64,000 bases of DNA from DASXRA01 sp036502575 (GCA_036502575.1 DASXYL010000052.1:6681-70680); one strand, 5' to 3'; positions 17,242-26,177 are shown, numbered from the stretch's first letter. The notes: a model not told the origin generated them from the letters alone. Translations and numbers: made by a program.

Positions 17242-18420
17242 ATGATGAGTCGGTCTTGGATCGCGGCTGTGACTGCGCTGGCCTTCTGCGCGCTGCCGGT
17301 GACGGCGTCGTCCGCCGAGGACCACGGCACCCGCGGCGCGTTCACGCTCGCGGTGTACGGCGACGCCCCGTACGGCACGTTCCAGGGCGACACTGCCGAG
17401 TTCGACGCGACGCCGGCGTTCATCGACTCGGTCAACGCCGATCCCGACGTCAGCACCGTCATCCACGTCGGCGACATCCACTCCGGCAAGCAGTACTGCA
17501 CCGCGGCCTACGACCGGTCGATCGCCGCGCTCTGGGCCCGCTATGCCGACCCGCTCGTGTACACGCCCGGCGACAACGAATGGGCCGACTGCCACAAGGC
17601 CGGCGAGGGCGGCGGCAGCTACAACGCCAGCACCGGCCAGATCAACTACGTGCTCGACCCGGCCACCGGTCAACCCGTCGACTACGCCGGCGGCAACCCG
17701 GTCGCCAACCTCGCCCTGATCCGGTCGACCTTCTTCGGCCGGCCAGGGAGCACGCTTGGCAGCGGAAGGCTGAAGGTGCTCTCGCAGGCGCAGGTCCCCG
17801 ACCGCACCCACCCCACCGACGCCCGGTACGCGGAGAACGTGCTGTGGCAGAAGCGAGGCATCGTCTTCGTCACCATCAACGTCCCCGGCGGATCGAACAA
17901 CGACGCCGACCCCTGGTACGGAGCACCCGTCACCGCGGCCCAGCAGGACGAGGCCGCGCAACGCACCGGCGCCGACCTGCGCTGGCTGAACACGGCATTC
18001 GCCGTCGCCTCGGCCGAGCACGCCACCGGCGTCGTCGTGATCACCCAGGCCGACATGTGGGACCTCGACGGCAAGACGGCCGCTCACCTGACCAACTACG
18101 AGCCGATCGTGTCCAGCCTGGCCGCGCACACCAGCGCGTTCGGCAAGCCGGTGCTGCTGTTCACCGGCGATTCGCACACCTACCGCTCGGACAACCCGCT
18201 CGCGCCCGGCGCGCCATGCACCGGCGACGCCAACGTGTGCAGCTACGACGCATGGGCCAGCCACCCGTCCTACGACGTCGCGAACTTCCACCGCATCGTC
18301 GTGCACGGCAGCACGTTCCCCCTCGAGTGGCTCAAGCTCACCGCCGCGCCCGGAACGCACCATCCCACCACCGCGACATCGTTCGGCCCCTTCAGCTGGA
18401 CCCGGATGCCGCAAGGCTGA
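17242..18420 (+). CDS. secreted metallophosphoesterase
   Basis: A 392-residue exported phosphatase. ATG 17242 lies behind GGGGAGG and starts a signal peptide (SRSWIAAVTALAFCALPVTASSA). Calcineurin-like metal-site motifs occur in order: VYGDAPYG (residue ~37), VIHVGDIHSG (~75), YTPGDNEW (~112) and LLFTGDSHTY (~312). This gives the D-x-H, GDxxx, GDNE and GDSH set of dinuclear phosphoesterases. It should release phosphate from organic esters outside the cell. It is one more member of the phosphatase cluster in island 1. Confidence 0.88.
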   Translation: MMSRSWIAAVTALAFCALPVTASSAEDHGTRGAFTLAVYGDAPYGTFQGDTAEFDATPAFIDSVNADPDVSTVIHVGDIHSGKQYCTAAYDRSIAALWARYADPLVYTPGDNEWADCHKAGEGGGSYNASTGQINYVLDPATGQPVDYAGGNPVANLALIRSTFFGRPGSTLGSGRLKVLSQAQVPDRTHPTDARYAENVLWQKRGIVFVTINVPGGSNNDADPWYGAPVTAAQQDEAAQRTGADLRWLNTAFAVASAEHATGVVVITQADMWDLDGKTAAHLTNYEPIVSSLAAHTSAFGKPVLLFTGDSHTYRSDNPLAPGAPCTGDANVCSYDAWASHPSYDVANFHRIVVHGSTFPLEWLKLTAAPGTHHPTTATSFGPFSWTRMPQG

Positions 18421-18753
18421 GCGACGCCCGCGCCGTGCCGGGCCGCACGGTGCTGCCGCCTGGGCGGCGTCACCGACTGCGCCACCGCAATCAGCGACGC
18501 GAGCTACCCCGAGATGTGGGACGAGAACAACCCGATCCGCGACGGGTGCCGGGTGGAGCGGCGGGCGCAGGGCCTCCGCTGTGTCATCCTCGCTCTATCG
18601 GAAGTTCACGGCGAGCCACTCATTCCGACAGGTCGGCCCGAAATGCTCACGACGAATCGACGCCGCGAGAGGACGCCGCCCCGTGCCCGAGTTCACCCGC
18701 CATCTTGCTGGCACCGCCGCCCAGCGCGCTGGCGGCGACCATCCCAAGCACGC
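18421..18753. other. gene remnants after the metallophosphoesterase
   Basis: No intact gene. A plus-strand frame reading GGVTDCATAISDASYPEMWD, with DENNPIRDGCRV after it, looks like part of a former secreted protein but has no start. The rest shows nothing I can assign. Confidence 0.3.
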
Positions 18754-19258
18754 TCAGCCGAACCGGCCGTGCACGTAGTCGGACGTGCGTGGGTCCTGCG
18801 GGGTCGCGAACATCGCGTCTGTCGGGCCGTGCTCGACGATGTAGCCGTGGGCGCCCTCTTCGGCCAGGAAGAACGCGCACTGGTTGGACACACGTGCCGC
18901 CGTTGCATGTTGTGCGTGACGATCACGATCGTCACTTCGGTGACCAGGTCGGCGATGGTCTCCTCGATCACTCGCGTCGAGGTGGGGTCCAGCGCAGAGC
19001 ACGGTTCGTCCATCAGCAGCACGCGGGGACGGATGACAAGGGACCGGGCGATGCACAGCCGCTGTTGCTGGCCACCAGAGAGCGCACCGCCGGGCTGGCG
19101 GAGACGATCACGGACCTCACGCCACAACCCTGCCTTGGTCAGGCACTCCTCGACCAAAACCGTCCTTGGCGTCACGCTTGGCTTTGACACCGGTGACCTT
19201 GAGGCCAGCGACTACGTTGTCGTAGATCGACATGGCAGGGAACGGGTTTGGACAGAGA
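18754..19258 (-). pseudogene. pstB: truncated and frameshifted pstB (phosphate ABC ATPase)
   Basis: Three consecutive frames together spell the C-terminal two thirds of PstB: PNPFPAMSIYDNVVAGLK (near 19250), then ALSGGQQQRLCIARSLVIRP with LLMDEPCSALDP (ABC signature and Walker B), then CAFFLAEEGAHGYIVEHGPT to the stop at 18754. Frameshifts fall near 19165 and near 18900. The Walker A region is missing, and the homology stops about 50 bases before att core 2. It is thus a dead remnant cut near the island junction. A phosphate importer gene next to phosphatases fits the island theme. Confidence 0.85.
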
Positions 19259-19283
19259 TCAACTGAGATTCATCGAGAACGAC

Positions 19284-19309
19284 CAGAGGCCCGGAAATCC
19301 AGGCCTCTG
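19284..19309. terminator. hairpin abutting att core 2
   Basis: CAGAGGCC (19284-19291) pairs with GGCCTCTG (19302-19309). It lies directly 3' of the tRNA-Thr copy and may be a former tRNA terminator carried with the attachment site. Confidence 0.4.
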
Positions 19310-19356
19310 AGTGGAGCCGACGAGGGGACTCGAACCCCTAACCACCGCTTTACAAG
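19310..19356 (-). repeat. att core 2: 47-bp copy of the tRNA-Thr 3' part
   Basis: Identical over 47 bases to the intact tRNA-Thr locus (36846-36892), same orientation as core 1. It separates island 1 from island 2, the pattern left by two successive integrations at one tRNA gene. Confidence 0.85.
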
Positions 19357-19450
19357 GTTGGTGAGCCGTGTCGGCGGCGGCTCCACGGCCCGGAATCCCG
19401 TGATCGAGCCGGTGGCATCAGTTGCAGCCGTGGCATCTTTCGGCCCCGAC

Positions 19451-19490
19451 TCATGGACAGACTCATGGACAGACCGTCCACAGTGGACAG
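19451..19490 (+). repeat. arm-type integrase sites beside att core 2
   Basis: Two exact tandem copies of TCATGGACAGAC (19451-19462 and 19463-19474) are followed by CGTCCACAGTGGACAG. They match the block at 10278-10320 in sequence, order and distance from the core (95 versus 93 bases). Confidence 0.6.
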
Positions 19491-19683
19491 TGGCTCGAGG
19501 ACGCAATCCTTGGCCGAGATCCACACGGACGGGTCGGCTTCGCCGGCCCTGGGTCAGCCGCCGATGAGGAATGCTCGTTCGCCTGCTCCAAGAAGACCTG
19601 CACGACGCCGGTCCTGGAGCAGCAGGTGCACAGCCGCGACCGTAGCGGGCCGCCGGTCACACCAGCGCCCCCACACATAGTCT

Positions 19684-19698
19684 GTAGACATTGTCTAC
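19684..19698 (+). promoter_or_regulatory. 7-1-7 inverted repeat operator before the ABC importer
   Basis: GTAGACA-T-TGTCTAC is a perfect 7-1-7 dyad 97 bases before the substrate-binding protein start. This geometry is typical of Fur-family sites, although the sequence is not a standard Zur or Fur box. It is probably the metal- or ligand-responsive switch of the operon. Confidence 0.5.
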
Positions 19699-19795
19699 TA
19701 GGTTGGCGCCGGCTGGAACCTCGCCTGATTTCGTCCTCGTTAAAACTGCCTGCGACCGGTTCCCTTCGTGATTGCGAAGGTGCATAGTTGCCTTC

Positions 19796-21406
19796 ATGCC
19801 AGGGCTTGCGAGTTCGTATCGACAGCGTGTCGTGGTCAACGGTGCATCGCCGAGGCCCCGTAGGCAGGTGCGTCGAGGGCTGGGCGTGGTCAGCGTTTGC
19901 GCTGTTCTGGCGGTTGCCGGCTGCAGCGGGAGTGGCGGCTCGAGCAGCTCTGGCGGTCGGCCGACGTTGAAGATCGCGGCCGTGTTCTTGCCGGCGGCGA
20001 TCGACCCGGCGAAGGGCATCGATGCGGTGTTCTCGTTCGTGGAGACGCTGACGAAGGTCGACGATCGGGGTTCGGCGAAGCCGTTCCTACTTGCAACCCT
20101 TCCGACCCGCAAGGACGCAACGCATTGGGTGCTCGATTTGAAGCCGAACGTAACGTTCCAAAACGGGCATCCGATGACGGCGACCACGGTGGCCGCAGCG
20201 ATGAACAGGGAGGTGAAGCTCAGCGACGCCGGCAAGGCGGCACTACCCGGCGCGACGTTCACGGCTACCGGCCCTCTGCAAGTGACCGTGGACACGGGTA
20301 CGCCGCAGCCCCTGTTGCCCTACGACCTGGCCGATCGTGCGTTCGCGGTCTATGACGAGCCGATGGTGGCCGCGGCGGGCAGCGCGCCGAATGCGTTGGC
20401 GGGTAAGGGTGTGTTCACGGCGCCATATGCGCTGACCAGCGTGGACACCCGAGGGATGCAGCTGGTCGCGTACGACAAGTACTGGCAGGGCAAGCCAGCC
20501 TTGGGCGGTGTCGCGGTCACCCTCGTCCCGGATGCGCAGGCGCGGGCGGCGGCGGTGGAGAGCGGGCAGGTCGATGTCGCTGATGGGGCGAACGAGCCCG
20601 ACGTCGTTCAGCTGACCAAGGGTCGATCGGATGTGAAGCTGCAACTGTCGAACGTGCCGCTGTTGCGGCTGAACATGTACCTCAATCCGTCGACCGCGCC
20701 GTTCAACGATGTCGCGGTGCGCCGGGCGGTGTTGATGGCGATCAACTACGCGGAGCTGGGCTCGCGGTTCACGGCGGGGACTGGCGAGCCGGCGACGGGG
20801 ATCTTCCCGAGTTCGTATCCGCTGACGGTGTCCACGCAGAAGACCGATCTGGCGCAGGCGCGGTCACTGCTCGACGCCGCGGGCTGGACCGGGGGCTCGG
20901 GAGGGGTGCGGTCGAAGGATGGGCAGCGGCTGAACCTGACGCTGCTGACCTACAACGAGCGACCGGTGATGAAGCCGCTGTCGATCGGCATCCAGACGAT
21001 GCTCAAGCAGGTCGGTATCAACGTCAGGATCGCCAGCCAACCGTATGACCCGAAGATGTATGACGATGCGAAAAAGTGGAACCTCGCGCTCTACAACGAC
21101 TACTCGATCTCACCGACCGGGGCCCCGGATGCGTATCTGAGCCAGCTGTTCGACACGCACAGCTCGCTGAACTACTGGCACATCGCCGACCCCCAGCTGG
21201 ACACGCAGCTTGCCGCACTACCCAAGGCGACCGACCGCAAGACGGCGCTGGCGGCCGCGCAGCAGTCGATCTGGAACGACGCGTACATGGCGACGGTCTC
21301 CTTCGTGAAAGATGGGTCGCTGGTCGGCAAGAACTGGCAGTCCTACGTCCCGGGTGACGGCTACCAGCAGCAGGAGTGGACGTGGCAGACCGCGCCGGGC
21401 TCGTGA
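19796..21406 (+). CDS. ABC importer substrate-binding lipoprotein (nickel/peptide/opine type)
   Basis: A 536-residue family-5 solute-binding protein, the capture subunit of a peptide/nickel/metallophore importer. ATG 19796 gives an Arg-rich N-terminus and the lipobox VAGC (Cys43). Family features: LKIAAVFLPAAIDPAKGID, HWVLDLKPNVTFQNGHPMTA, and NMYLNPSTAPFNDVAVRRAVLMAINY. It heads a five-gene operon. The ferredoxin-like and exporter genes downstream, and the metal sensors all around, favour nickel, zinc or a metal-opine complex over plain peptides. No ligand-binding residue can be read with certainty. Confidence 0.88.
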   Translation: MPGLASSYRQRVVVNGASPRPRRQVRRGLGVVSVCAVLAVAGCSGSGGSSSSGGRPTLKIAAVFLPAAIDPAKGIDAVFSFVETLTKVDDRGSAKPFLLATLPTRKDATHWVLDLKPNVTFQNGHPMTATTVAAAMNREVKLSDAGKAALPGATFTATGPLQVTVDTGTPQPLLPYDLADRAFAVYDEPMVAAAGSAPNALAGKGVFTAPYALTSVDTRGMQLVAYDKYWQGKPALGGVAVTLVPDAQARAAAVESGQVDVADGANEPDVVQLTKGRSDVKLQLSNVPLLRLNMYLNPSTAPFNDVAVRRAVLMAINYAELGSRFTAGTGEPATGIFPSSYPLTVSTQKTDLAQARSLLDAAGWTGGSGGVRSKDGQRLNLTLLTYNERPVMKPLSIGIQTMLKQVGINVRIASQPYDPKMYDDAKKWNLALYNDYSISPTGAPDAYLSQLFDTHSSLNYWHIADPQLDTQLAALPKATDRKTALAAAQQSIWNDAYMATVSFVKDGSLVGKNWQSYVPGDGYQQQEWTWQTAPGS

Positions 21407-22461
21407 CCAGCACCGACGTGGTCTCGCCGCCCATGGTTGAGGCGGCAGTGGCGGCGCCAGCTGCGGACGCGGAGCAGGCGCGGCGTCCGCCCCGTGGGTG
21501 GCGCGGGTTTGGTCGGGGCGGGCGGGTGTTGCGGATGTTGCCCGGCCGGATCGGGCAGGCGGTGCTGACGTTATGGGCGTCGTCGGTCCTGGTGTGGCTG
21601 TTGACCGCCGTGGGGCCTGGCGACCCGGCCCAGAAGGTCTTATCGACGCGCGGTGTCCGATCGCCCACGGCGCAGCAACTGTCCTCCGTGCAGCACGAGC
21701 TGGGCCTGGATCGGCCGCTAGTAGCGCAGTATCTGCACTGGCTCGCCCGGGCGGTGCGCGGCGACTTCGGCACCTCCTACATCTCCGGGCTGCCGGTGCG
21801 CACCGAGCTGGCGCACCGGCTGGGGGCCACGCTGACGTTGGCTGCGACCGCGCTGGCGATGGTGATCACGGTGGCGTTGCTGGTCGGCCTGGCCGCGGCC
21901 GCGATGGTCGGGCGGTGGCCCGATGTCGCGCTGCGCGGGCTGACCGTGGTGGCCGCGGCAGTCCCGGCGTTCGTAGTCGGCCTGGTGCTGATCCAGGTCG
22001 TCATCGTCAACCTCGGCATCGGCCACGTGATCGCCAACGGCAGCTTGAGCGACGCGGTGCTGCCGGCAATCTGTATCGCGGTTGGGTCGATGGCGGTACC
22101 CACCCGGGTGCTGCGCGCCTCGGCGATCGCGGCAATGGATGAGAACTACGCGCTGATGGCGCAGGCCCGCGGTGCGCGGCCGCTGTGGGTGCTGCTCCGC
22201 CACGCTCTACCCAACTCGCTCGTGCCGTTCATCCACGCGCTGTCCCTGTCCGCGGCCTACATGATCGGCGGCACGGTCGTGGTGGAGGCCGTGTTCACCT
22301 GGCCCGGGGTGGGCTCGTATCTCGTGAGCTCGGTCGCGCAGCGCGACCTGCCCGTGGTGCAGGCGGGCGTACTGCTGGCGACCTTCGCTTACGTGTCGGC
22401 CAGCCTGGTCGCCGACGTGCTGACGACGCTGATCGATCCCCGCACGCAGGCCGCCACATGA
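21403..22461 (+). CDS. ABC importer permease 1 (NikB/DppB type)
   Basis: A 352-residue inner-membrane permease. GTG 21403 overlaps the preceding stop (GTGA). It has an N-terminal extension, a first helix (GQAVLTLWASSVLVWLLTAV) and five further helices. The permease EAA loop reads YALMAQARGARPLWVLLRHALPN (about residues 248-270), where the ATPases dock. It pairs with the next gene to form the channel of the importer. Confidence 0.9.
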   Translation: MTSTDVVSPPMVEAAVAAPAADAEQARRPPRGWRGFGRGGRVLRMLPGRIGQAVLTLWASSVLVWLLTAVGPGDPAQKVLSTRGVRSPTAQQLSSVQHELGLDRPLVAQYLHWLARAVRGDFGTSYISGLPVRTELAHRLGATLTLAATALAMVITVALLVGLAAAAMVGRWPDVALRGLTVVAAAVPAFVVGLVLIQVVIVNLGIGHVIANGSLSDAVLPAICIAVGSMAVPTRVLRASAIAAMDENYALMAQARGARPLWVLLRHALPNSLVPFIHALSLSAAYMIGGTVVVEAVFTWPGVGSYLVSSVAQRDLPVVQAGVLLATFAYVSASLVADVLTTLIDPRTQAAT

Positions 22462-23390
22462 GCGTCACCACCCCGGCCCCGCCGGCGCCACGGCAGTCGC
22501 CGCCGACGATGACTGTTCAGAGCGGACGGATCCGAGGTTGGCTCCGGCCCCGATCCGGGTTCTCGCTGCTGACCCCGCGCGCCGCTGTCTCCGCGGTCGT
22601 GTCCACGCTCGCCGGACGGCTCGGACTGGCCTGTGCTGCCGTGGTGGCGGTGTTGATCGCCGCAGGGTCACTGCGCAGCGCTACGCCTTCTGCGGTGGCG
22701 ATCCAGGACGCGTTCCGCGGCCCGAGTTGGGCGCATCCGCTGGGTACCGATGACTACGGCCGCGACGAGCTGGCACGAGTGGCTGCCGGTGGACGCACCA
22801 GCCTGTTCGCCGCCGTATTGGTGCTCGCGATTGCGATGGCGGTCGCCTTGCTGGTCGGCACGCTGTCCGGGCTGCTGGGCGGGTTCGTCGATGCGGTGTT
22901 GATGCGAATCACCGACGTCGTGTTGTCCATTCCAAGTCTGGTACTGGCGATGGCGGTGATCGGGACGCTGGGGCCCGGGTTCATGCAGCTGGTCGGCGCG
23001 CTGTCGGTCAGCTATATCGCCTCGTTCACCCGGATGAGCCGCGCGTTTGCGCTGGCCTCGCGCAACCGGCCCGATGTCGCCGCGGCGCGCCTGGCCGGCG
23101 TGGGCTGGTGGCGCACCACGATCGGTCACGTCCTGCCGCGGGTGGCCAGCCAGCTGTGCGTGATCAGCACACTCACGCTGGGCGACATCGTCATCAGCAT
23201 CGCCGGGCTGTCGTTCCTGGGCCTCGGCATCCAACCACCCGCGGCGGAATGGGGATCGATGCTGTCCGATTCCCGAAGCGCCTTCTCGGTCCAGCCGTGG
23301 CTGCTCGTCGGGCCCGCGATGGCGATCGTGCTCACCGCCGGCGCGGTCAACTTGATCGCTGACGCGGTGCGAGAGCGGGTGCCGGCATGA
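22458..23390 (+). CDS. ABC importer permease 2 (NikC/DppC type)
   Basis: A 310-residue inner-membrane permease starting at ATG 22458 in an ATGA overlap. After a Pro-rich cytoplasmic tail it has the N-terminal helix region and the family segment HPLGTDDYGRDELARVAAGGRTSL (about residues 94-117), typical of the C-type permease of nickel/peptide systems. The EAA loop VAAARLAGVGWWRTTIGHVLP follows near 210. It forms the heterodimeric channel with the preceding permease. Confidence 0.9.
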   Translation: MSVTTPAPPAPRQSPPTMTVQSGRIRGWLRPRSGFSLLTPRAAVSAVVSTLAGRLGLACAAVVAVLIAAGSLRSATPSAVAIQDAFRGPSWAHPLGTDDYGRDELARVAAGGRTSLFAAVLVLAIAMAVALLVGTLSGLLGGFVDAVLMRITDVVLSIPSLVLAMAVIGTLGPGFMQLVGALSVSYIASFTRMSRAFALASRNRPDVAAARLAGVGWWRTTIGHVLPRVASQLCVISTLTLGDIVISIAGLSFLGLGIQPPAAEWGSMLSDSRSAFSVQPWLLVGPAMAIVLTAGAVNLIADAVRERVPA

Positions 23391-24406
23391 CCCGTCTGCT
23401 CAAACACCACACGACCCCGGTCACCCAGCCGACGGTGGGTGTCGACGGTGAGCCAGGGGCCGCGTTGGACGTGCAGGACCTGCACGTGCGCTACCGGCGA
23501 GGAACGCATGCGGTGCGCGGCGTGAGCCTGAGCATCGAGCCCGGCCGCTGCCTAGCGGTGGTCGGCGAGTCCGGTTCCGGCAAGTCGACGATTGCGCTCG
23601 CGCTGCTGGGTCTGCTTCCCGCGGGCACTCACTGCTCGGGCAGCGCCCAGGTGCAAGGCCAGCAACTGGTCGGAGTGAGCCAGCGAGATCTGCGCGCGGT
23701 ACGGGGCTGCACCATCGGCTACGTGGGCCAGGACCCGATGCGCTCCTTCGACCCGCTCTACTCGGTCGGCGCCTCGGTCGCGGAGGCGTGGCGCGCCCGG
23801 GGGCAACGTCCCCCGGCCGGAGAGGTTACCAACGCGCTGGAGGAACTCGGCATCGCCGATGCCGCGCGACGAGCGCGGCTGCGCGCGCATCAGTGGAGCG
23901 GCGGCATGCTGCAACGCGCGGCCATCGCGGCCGCCAACGCCCACGGCCCGTGTCTGATCATCGCCGACGAACCGACCTCCGCGTTGGACGCCGACCGCGC
24001 TGACAGTGTGCTCAGCTCGCTGCGCTCCACGCAGGTCGCGGTCCTGCTGATCAGCCACGACCTCGCCCTGGTCGGACGGCACAGCGACACCGTCGCGGTC
24101 ATGTACGCCGGGCGGATCGTCGAGCACGGGCCGGCAGAGCGGGTTCTCACCCATCCCCGCCACCCTTACACCGCGGCGCTGCTCGCGGCCTCACCCCGAC
24201 TCGGTGCGGGCCTGCCGGTCCCTCTGCCCGGCGCCCCGCCACGCTTGGACGTCGATCCCGAAGGCTGCGCGTTCGCGCCCCGCTGCGTGCATGCCCAAGA
24301 TCACTGCCGCGCCCGGGACCCGGAGTTCTCCGACGACGTGGCGTGCGTCCGGCACCGGGAGCTCAGGCTGACCGTGGCCAACGACGTGGCGGGAACGGGC
24401 TCGTGA
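23387..24406 (+). CDS. ABC importer ATPase 1 (NikD/DppD type)
   Basis: A 339-residue ATPase with Walker A GESGSGKST (about residue 62), signature WSGGMLQRAAIA (about 167) and Walker B LIIADEPTSALD (about 187). A C-terminal oligopeptide-transporter extension carries GCAFAPRCVHAQDHC, with cysteines that in relatives can bind an Fe-S cluster. Start ATG 23387 overlaps the previous stop by 4 bases. It powers the importer together with the next gene. Confidence 0.92.
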   Translation: MTRLLKHHTTPVTQPTVGVDGEPGAALDVQDLHVRYRRGTHAVRGVSLSIEPGRCLAVVGESGSGKSTIALALLGLLPAGTHCSGSAQVQGQQLVGVSQRDLRAVRGCTIGYVGQDPMRSFDPLYSVGASVAEAWRARGQRPPAGEVTNALEELGIADAARRARLRAHQWSGGMLQRAAIAAANAHGPCLIIADEPTSALDADRADSVLSSLRSTQVAVLLISHDLALVGRHSDTVAVMYAGRIVEHGPAERVLTHPRHPYTAALLAASPRLGAGLPVPLPGAPPRLDVDPEGCAFAPRCVHAQDHCRARDPEFSDDVACVRHRELRLTVANDVAGTGS

Positions 24407-25167
24407 CCGCGGTCAGGCCCACGGTGCGCCGCCGGCGCGTGGACGTCGCCCCGGCGAGCGCACCGGTCATCGAGGCCAGCGCGATCAGCGTGCGCTACGG
24501 TTACCGACGCCAACGCACGACGGTGATCGACGGCATCGACCTGCGGGTGACTCCCGGCGAGGTAGTCGGCATCCAAGGCCCCTCCGGATGCGGCAAGTCA
24601 ACCCTGCTGCGGGTACTCGCCACCCTGGAGAAGCCCACCACAGGGCAGTTGCGCCTGGGCGGCCAGCCACAGCATCGACCCCGGCGCGATGGCTACGTCA
24701 TGCCCATCGCGCAGAACTCCGTCGGCGCGCTGGACGCGCGCTGGCCGATCTGGCGCACCATCACCGAGCCGCTGATGGCTTCCCGCCGCCGACCCCACCC
24801 CAACCCGGCGCAGCGGCGCCAGATCGCCGCCGAACGCCTTGCCGCCGTGGGCCTTGACGCGCTGGACCTCGACAGCCGCCCCGCGCAGCTGTCCGGCGGG
24901 CAGTGCCAGCGGGTGGCAATCCTGCGCGCCCTGATCGCCCGACCGCGCCTGCTGGTCGCCGACGAGCCCACCGCCGCACTCGACGTCTCGGTCGCCGCAG
25001 GTGTGCTGCACCTGCTCGCCGACGCCGCAGCGGGCGGAGTTGCCGTCGTCGTCGCCAGCCACGACCGCATCGCTCTACAGGTGCTGTGTCATCGGGTCTT
25101 GGAAATGTGCGACGGACACGTCGTCGAGTTGCCCGGCCAACACCTCGACCAGGCCTCGGCTCGCTGA
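24403..25167 (+). CDS. ABC importer ATPase 2 (NikE/DppF type)
   Basis: A 254-residue ATPase: Walker A GPSGCGKST (about residue 59), signature LSGGQCQRVAIL (about 164) and Walker B LLVADEPTAALD (about 184). It lacks the oligopeptide C-terminal extension, as NikE-type subunits often do. GTG 24403 overlaps the preceding stop (GTGA), so all five genes are translationally linked. The set SBP-permease-permease-ATPase-ATPase is that of NikABCDE or CntABCDF. Confidence 0.92.
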   Translation: MTAVRPTVRRRRVDVAPASAPVIEASAISVRYGYRRQRTTVIDGIDLRVTPGEVVGIQGPSGCGKSTLLRVLATLEKPTTGQLRLGGQPQHRPRRDGYVMPIAQNSVGALDARWPIWRTITEPLMASRRRPHPNPAQRRQIAAERLAAVGLDALDLDSRPAQLSGGQCQRVAILRALIARPRLLVADEPTAALDVSVAAGVLHLLADAAAGGVAVVVASHDRIALQVLCHRVLEMCDGHVVELPGQHLDQASAR

Positions 25168-25205
25168 TCGAACCCGCTGGCAATCGGCAGCAGCGGGTGA
25201 GCCTA

Positions 25206-25218
25206 ATTCTGCTAGAAT
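25206..25218 (+). promoter_or_regulatory. leaderless promoter of the ArsR gene, with dyad
   Basis: ATTCT-GCT-AGAAT; its right half forms the -10 TAGAAT (25213-25218). ATG 25225 starts 7 bases after it, so the mRNA probably begins at the start codon. The dyad overlies the -10 and could be the sensor's own operator. Confidence 0.5.
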
Positions 25219-25224
25219 CTGCGC

Positions 25225-25575
25225 ATGCATGAAGGCATTGACGGATTCTCGATGCCGACAACCGACGCAGTCGAGCAGGCCGCGGAACGGTTGCGGATTC
25301 TCGCCGACCCGACTCGGCTGCGCGTGCTCTGGGCCCTCGCCCAAGGCGAATCGTCGGTGACCTGCCTGGCCGAGCTAACTGGCGCGCACCCCACCGCAGT
25401 GAGCCAGCACTTGGCCAAACTGCGCATGACCGGCCTCGTGCACGCCCGCCGGCAAGGCACCTTCCAGTACTACACCGTCACCGACCCGAGCATCGTCAAA
25501 CTCGTCGAGACCGCGATGGGCGAAGCGATCACACCTGGTGCCCGGCGCAAGCCGCGAAAGCTCACGACCGCCTGA
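25225..25575 (+). CDS. ArsR/SmtB-family metal sensor repressor
   Basis: A 116-residue winged-helix repressor. It opens MHEGIDGFSMP, echoing the N-terminal GHGVEG of the nickel/cobalt sensor NmtR; the DNA-binding helix is ELTGAHPTAVSQHLAKLRMTGLV (about residues 51-73). It has one cysteine (VTCLAEL, helix 3) and the N-terminal His, so nickel or cobalt sensing is plausible but not shown. It lies 57 bases after the importer operon and upstream of the ferredoxin-like and exporter genes, which it may control with the importer. Confidence 0.85.
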   Translation: MHEGIDGFSMPTTDAVEQAAERLRILADPTRLRVLWALAQGESSVTCLAELTGAHPTAVSQHLAKLRMTGLVHARRQGTFQYYTVTDPSIVKLVETAMGEAITPGARRKPRKLTTA

Positions 25576-25710
25576 TACGCAAGGACGGCGCCCCCGCGCT
25601 AAATGCTGCTGCCGCGCAGCTCGGCCTGATGCGTGTATGGCCCACAACTCGCTCGGCCGATCTACTCGATACCCACGATCTGGCTGCGGGTTTAATCCAT
25701 TCGTAACTGC

Positions 25711-25734
25711 GTTACTGTGCAGCTATGCAGTAAC
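25711..25734 (+). promoter_or_regulatory. dyad operator before the ferredoxin-like gene
   Basis: GTTACTG (25711-25717), a 10-base spacer, then CAGTAAC (25728-25734); the ferredoxin gene starts 8 bases later. An ArsR-type repressor such as the one at 25225 could bind here. Confidence 0.5.
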
Positions 25735-25742
25735 ATAGGTGG

Positions 25743-26177
25743 GTGCCTCGTCAGCTGACCGTCACGCTCTGCCGCGGTTGTTGTTGCGGCAGCACGACCA
25801 AGCATCCCAACGTCAACCATGACGCGCACGCGCGGCGCATCCGTGACGCGGTACGCGCGAGCGGGACGGGTGTGACCCGGGTCGTGAAGTGCCTCGACGA
25901 ATGCGAGCACTCCGATGTCGTGCTGGTCCGCCGAACATCCCCCGTAGGTAGGCGCGAGCACTTCTGGCTCGGCCCCGTCAACGACGCCGTCGACGTCGAC
26001 GCCCTCGCCCAATGGCTCAGCGGCCCACCGGACACGCCGTTGCCGGACCGGCTGCAGCGGTTGCGGTTCGCCAAGCGGCCGCCGCGACCGCCACTGGCCG
26101 CGCGGGTCGCCGCAGGTACGGAGACGAGCCTGATCTGCCCGGTCAGCGTCCCTGACCCCGCCGCCGGTCGGGCTTAG
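25743..26177 (+). CDS. thioredoxin-like [2Fe-2S] ferredoxin, copy 1
   Basis: A 144-residue protein with the pattern LTVTLCRGCCCGSTTKHP near the N-terminus and VVKCLDECEHSDVVLV near residue 50. The four conserved cysteine positions (CxxC...CxxxC) match thioredoxin-like [2Fe-2S] ferredoxins, with extra cysteines in RGCCCG. It shares this layout with the protein at 27565. In actinomycetes these proteins commonly neighbour metal importers and exporters, but their electron partner is unknown. GTG 25743 lies just after a dyad operator. The Pro/Arg-rich C-terminus is specific to this copy. Confidence 0.8.
   Translation: MPRQLTVTLCRGCCCGSTTKHPNVNHDAHARRIRDAVRASGTGVTRVVKCLDECEHSDVVLVRRTSPVGRREHFWLGPVNDAVDVDALAQWLSGPPDTPLPDRLQRLRFAKRPPRPPLAARVAAGTETSLICPVSVPDPAAGRA

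Larger units (their letters stand above)
19357..19795. other. non-coding left end of island 2
   Basis: No gene is supported. The stretch holds the arm sites (19451-19490) and the 7-1-7 operator (19684-19698) before the ABC importer operon. Confidence 0.4.
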
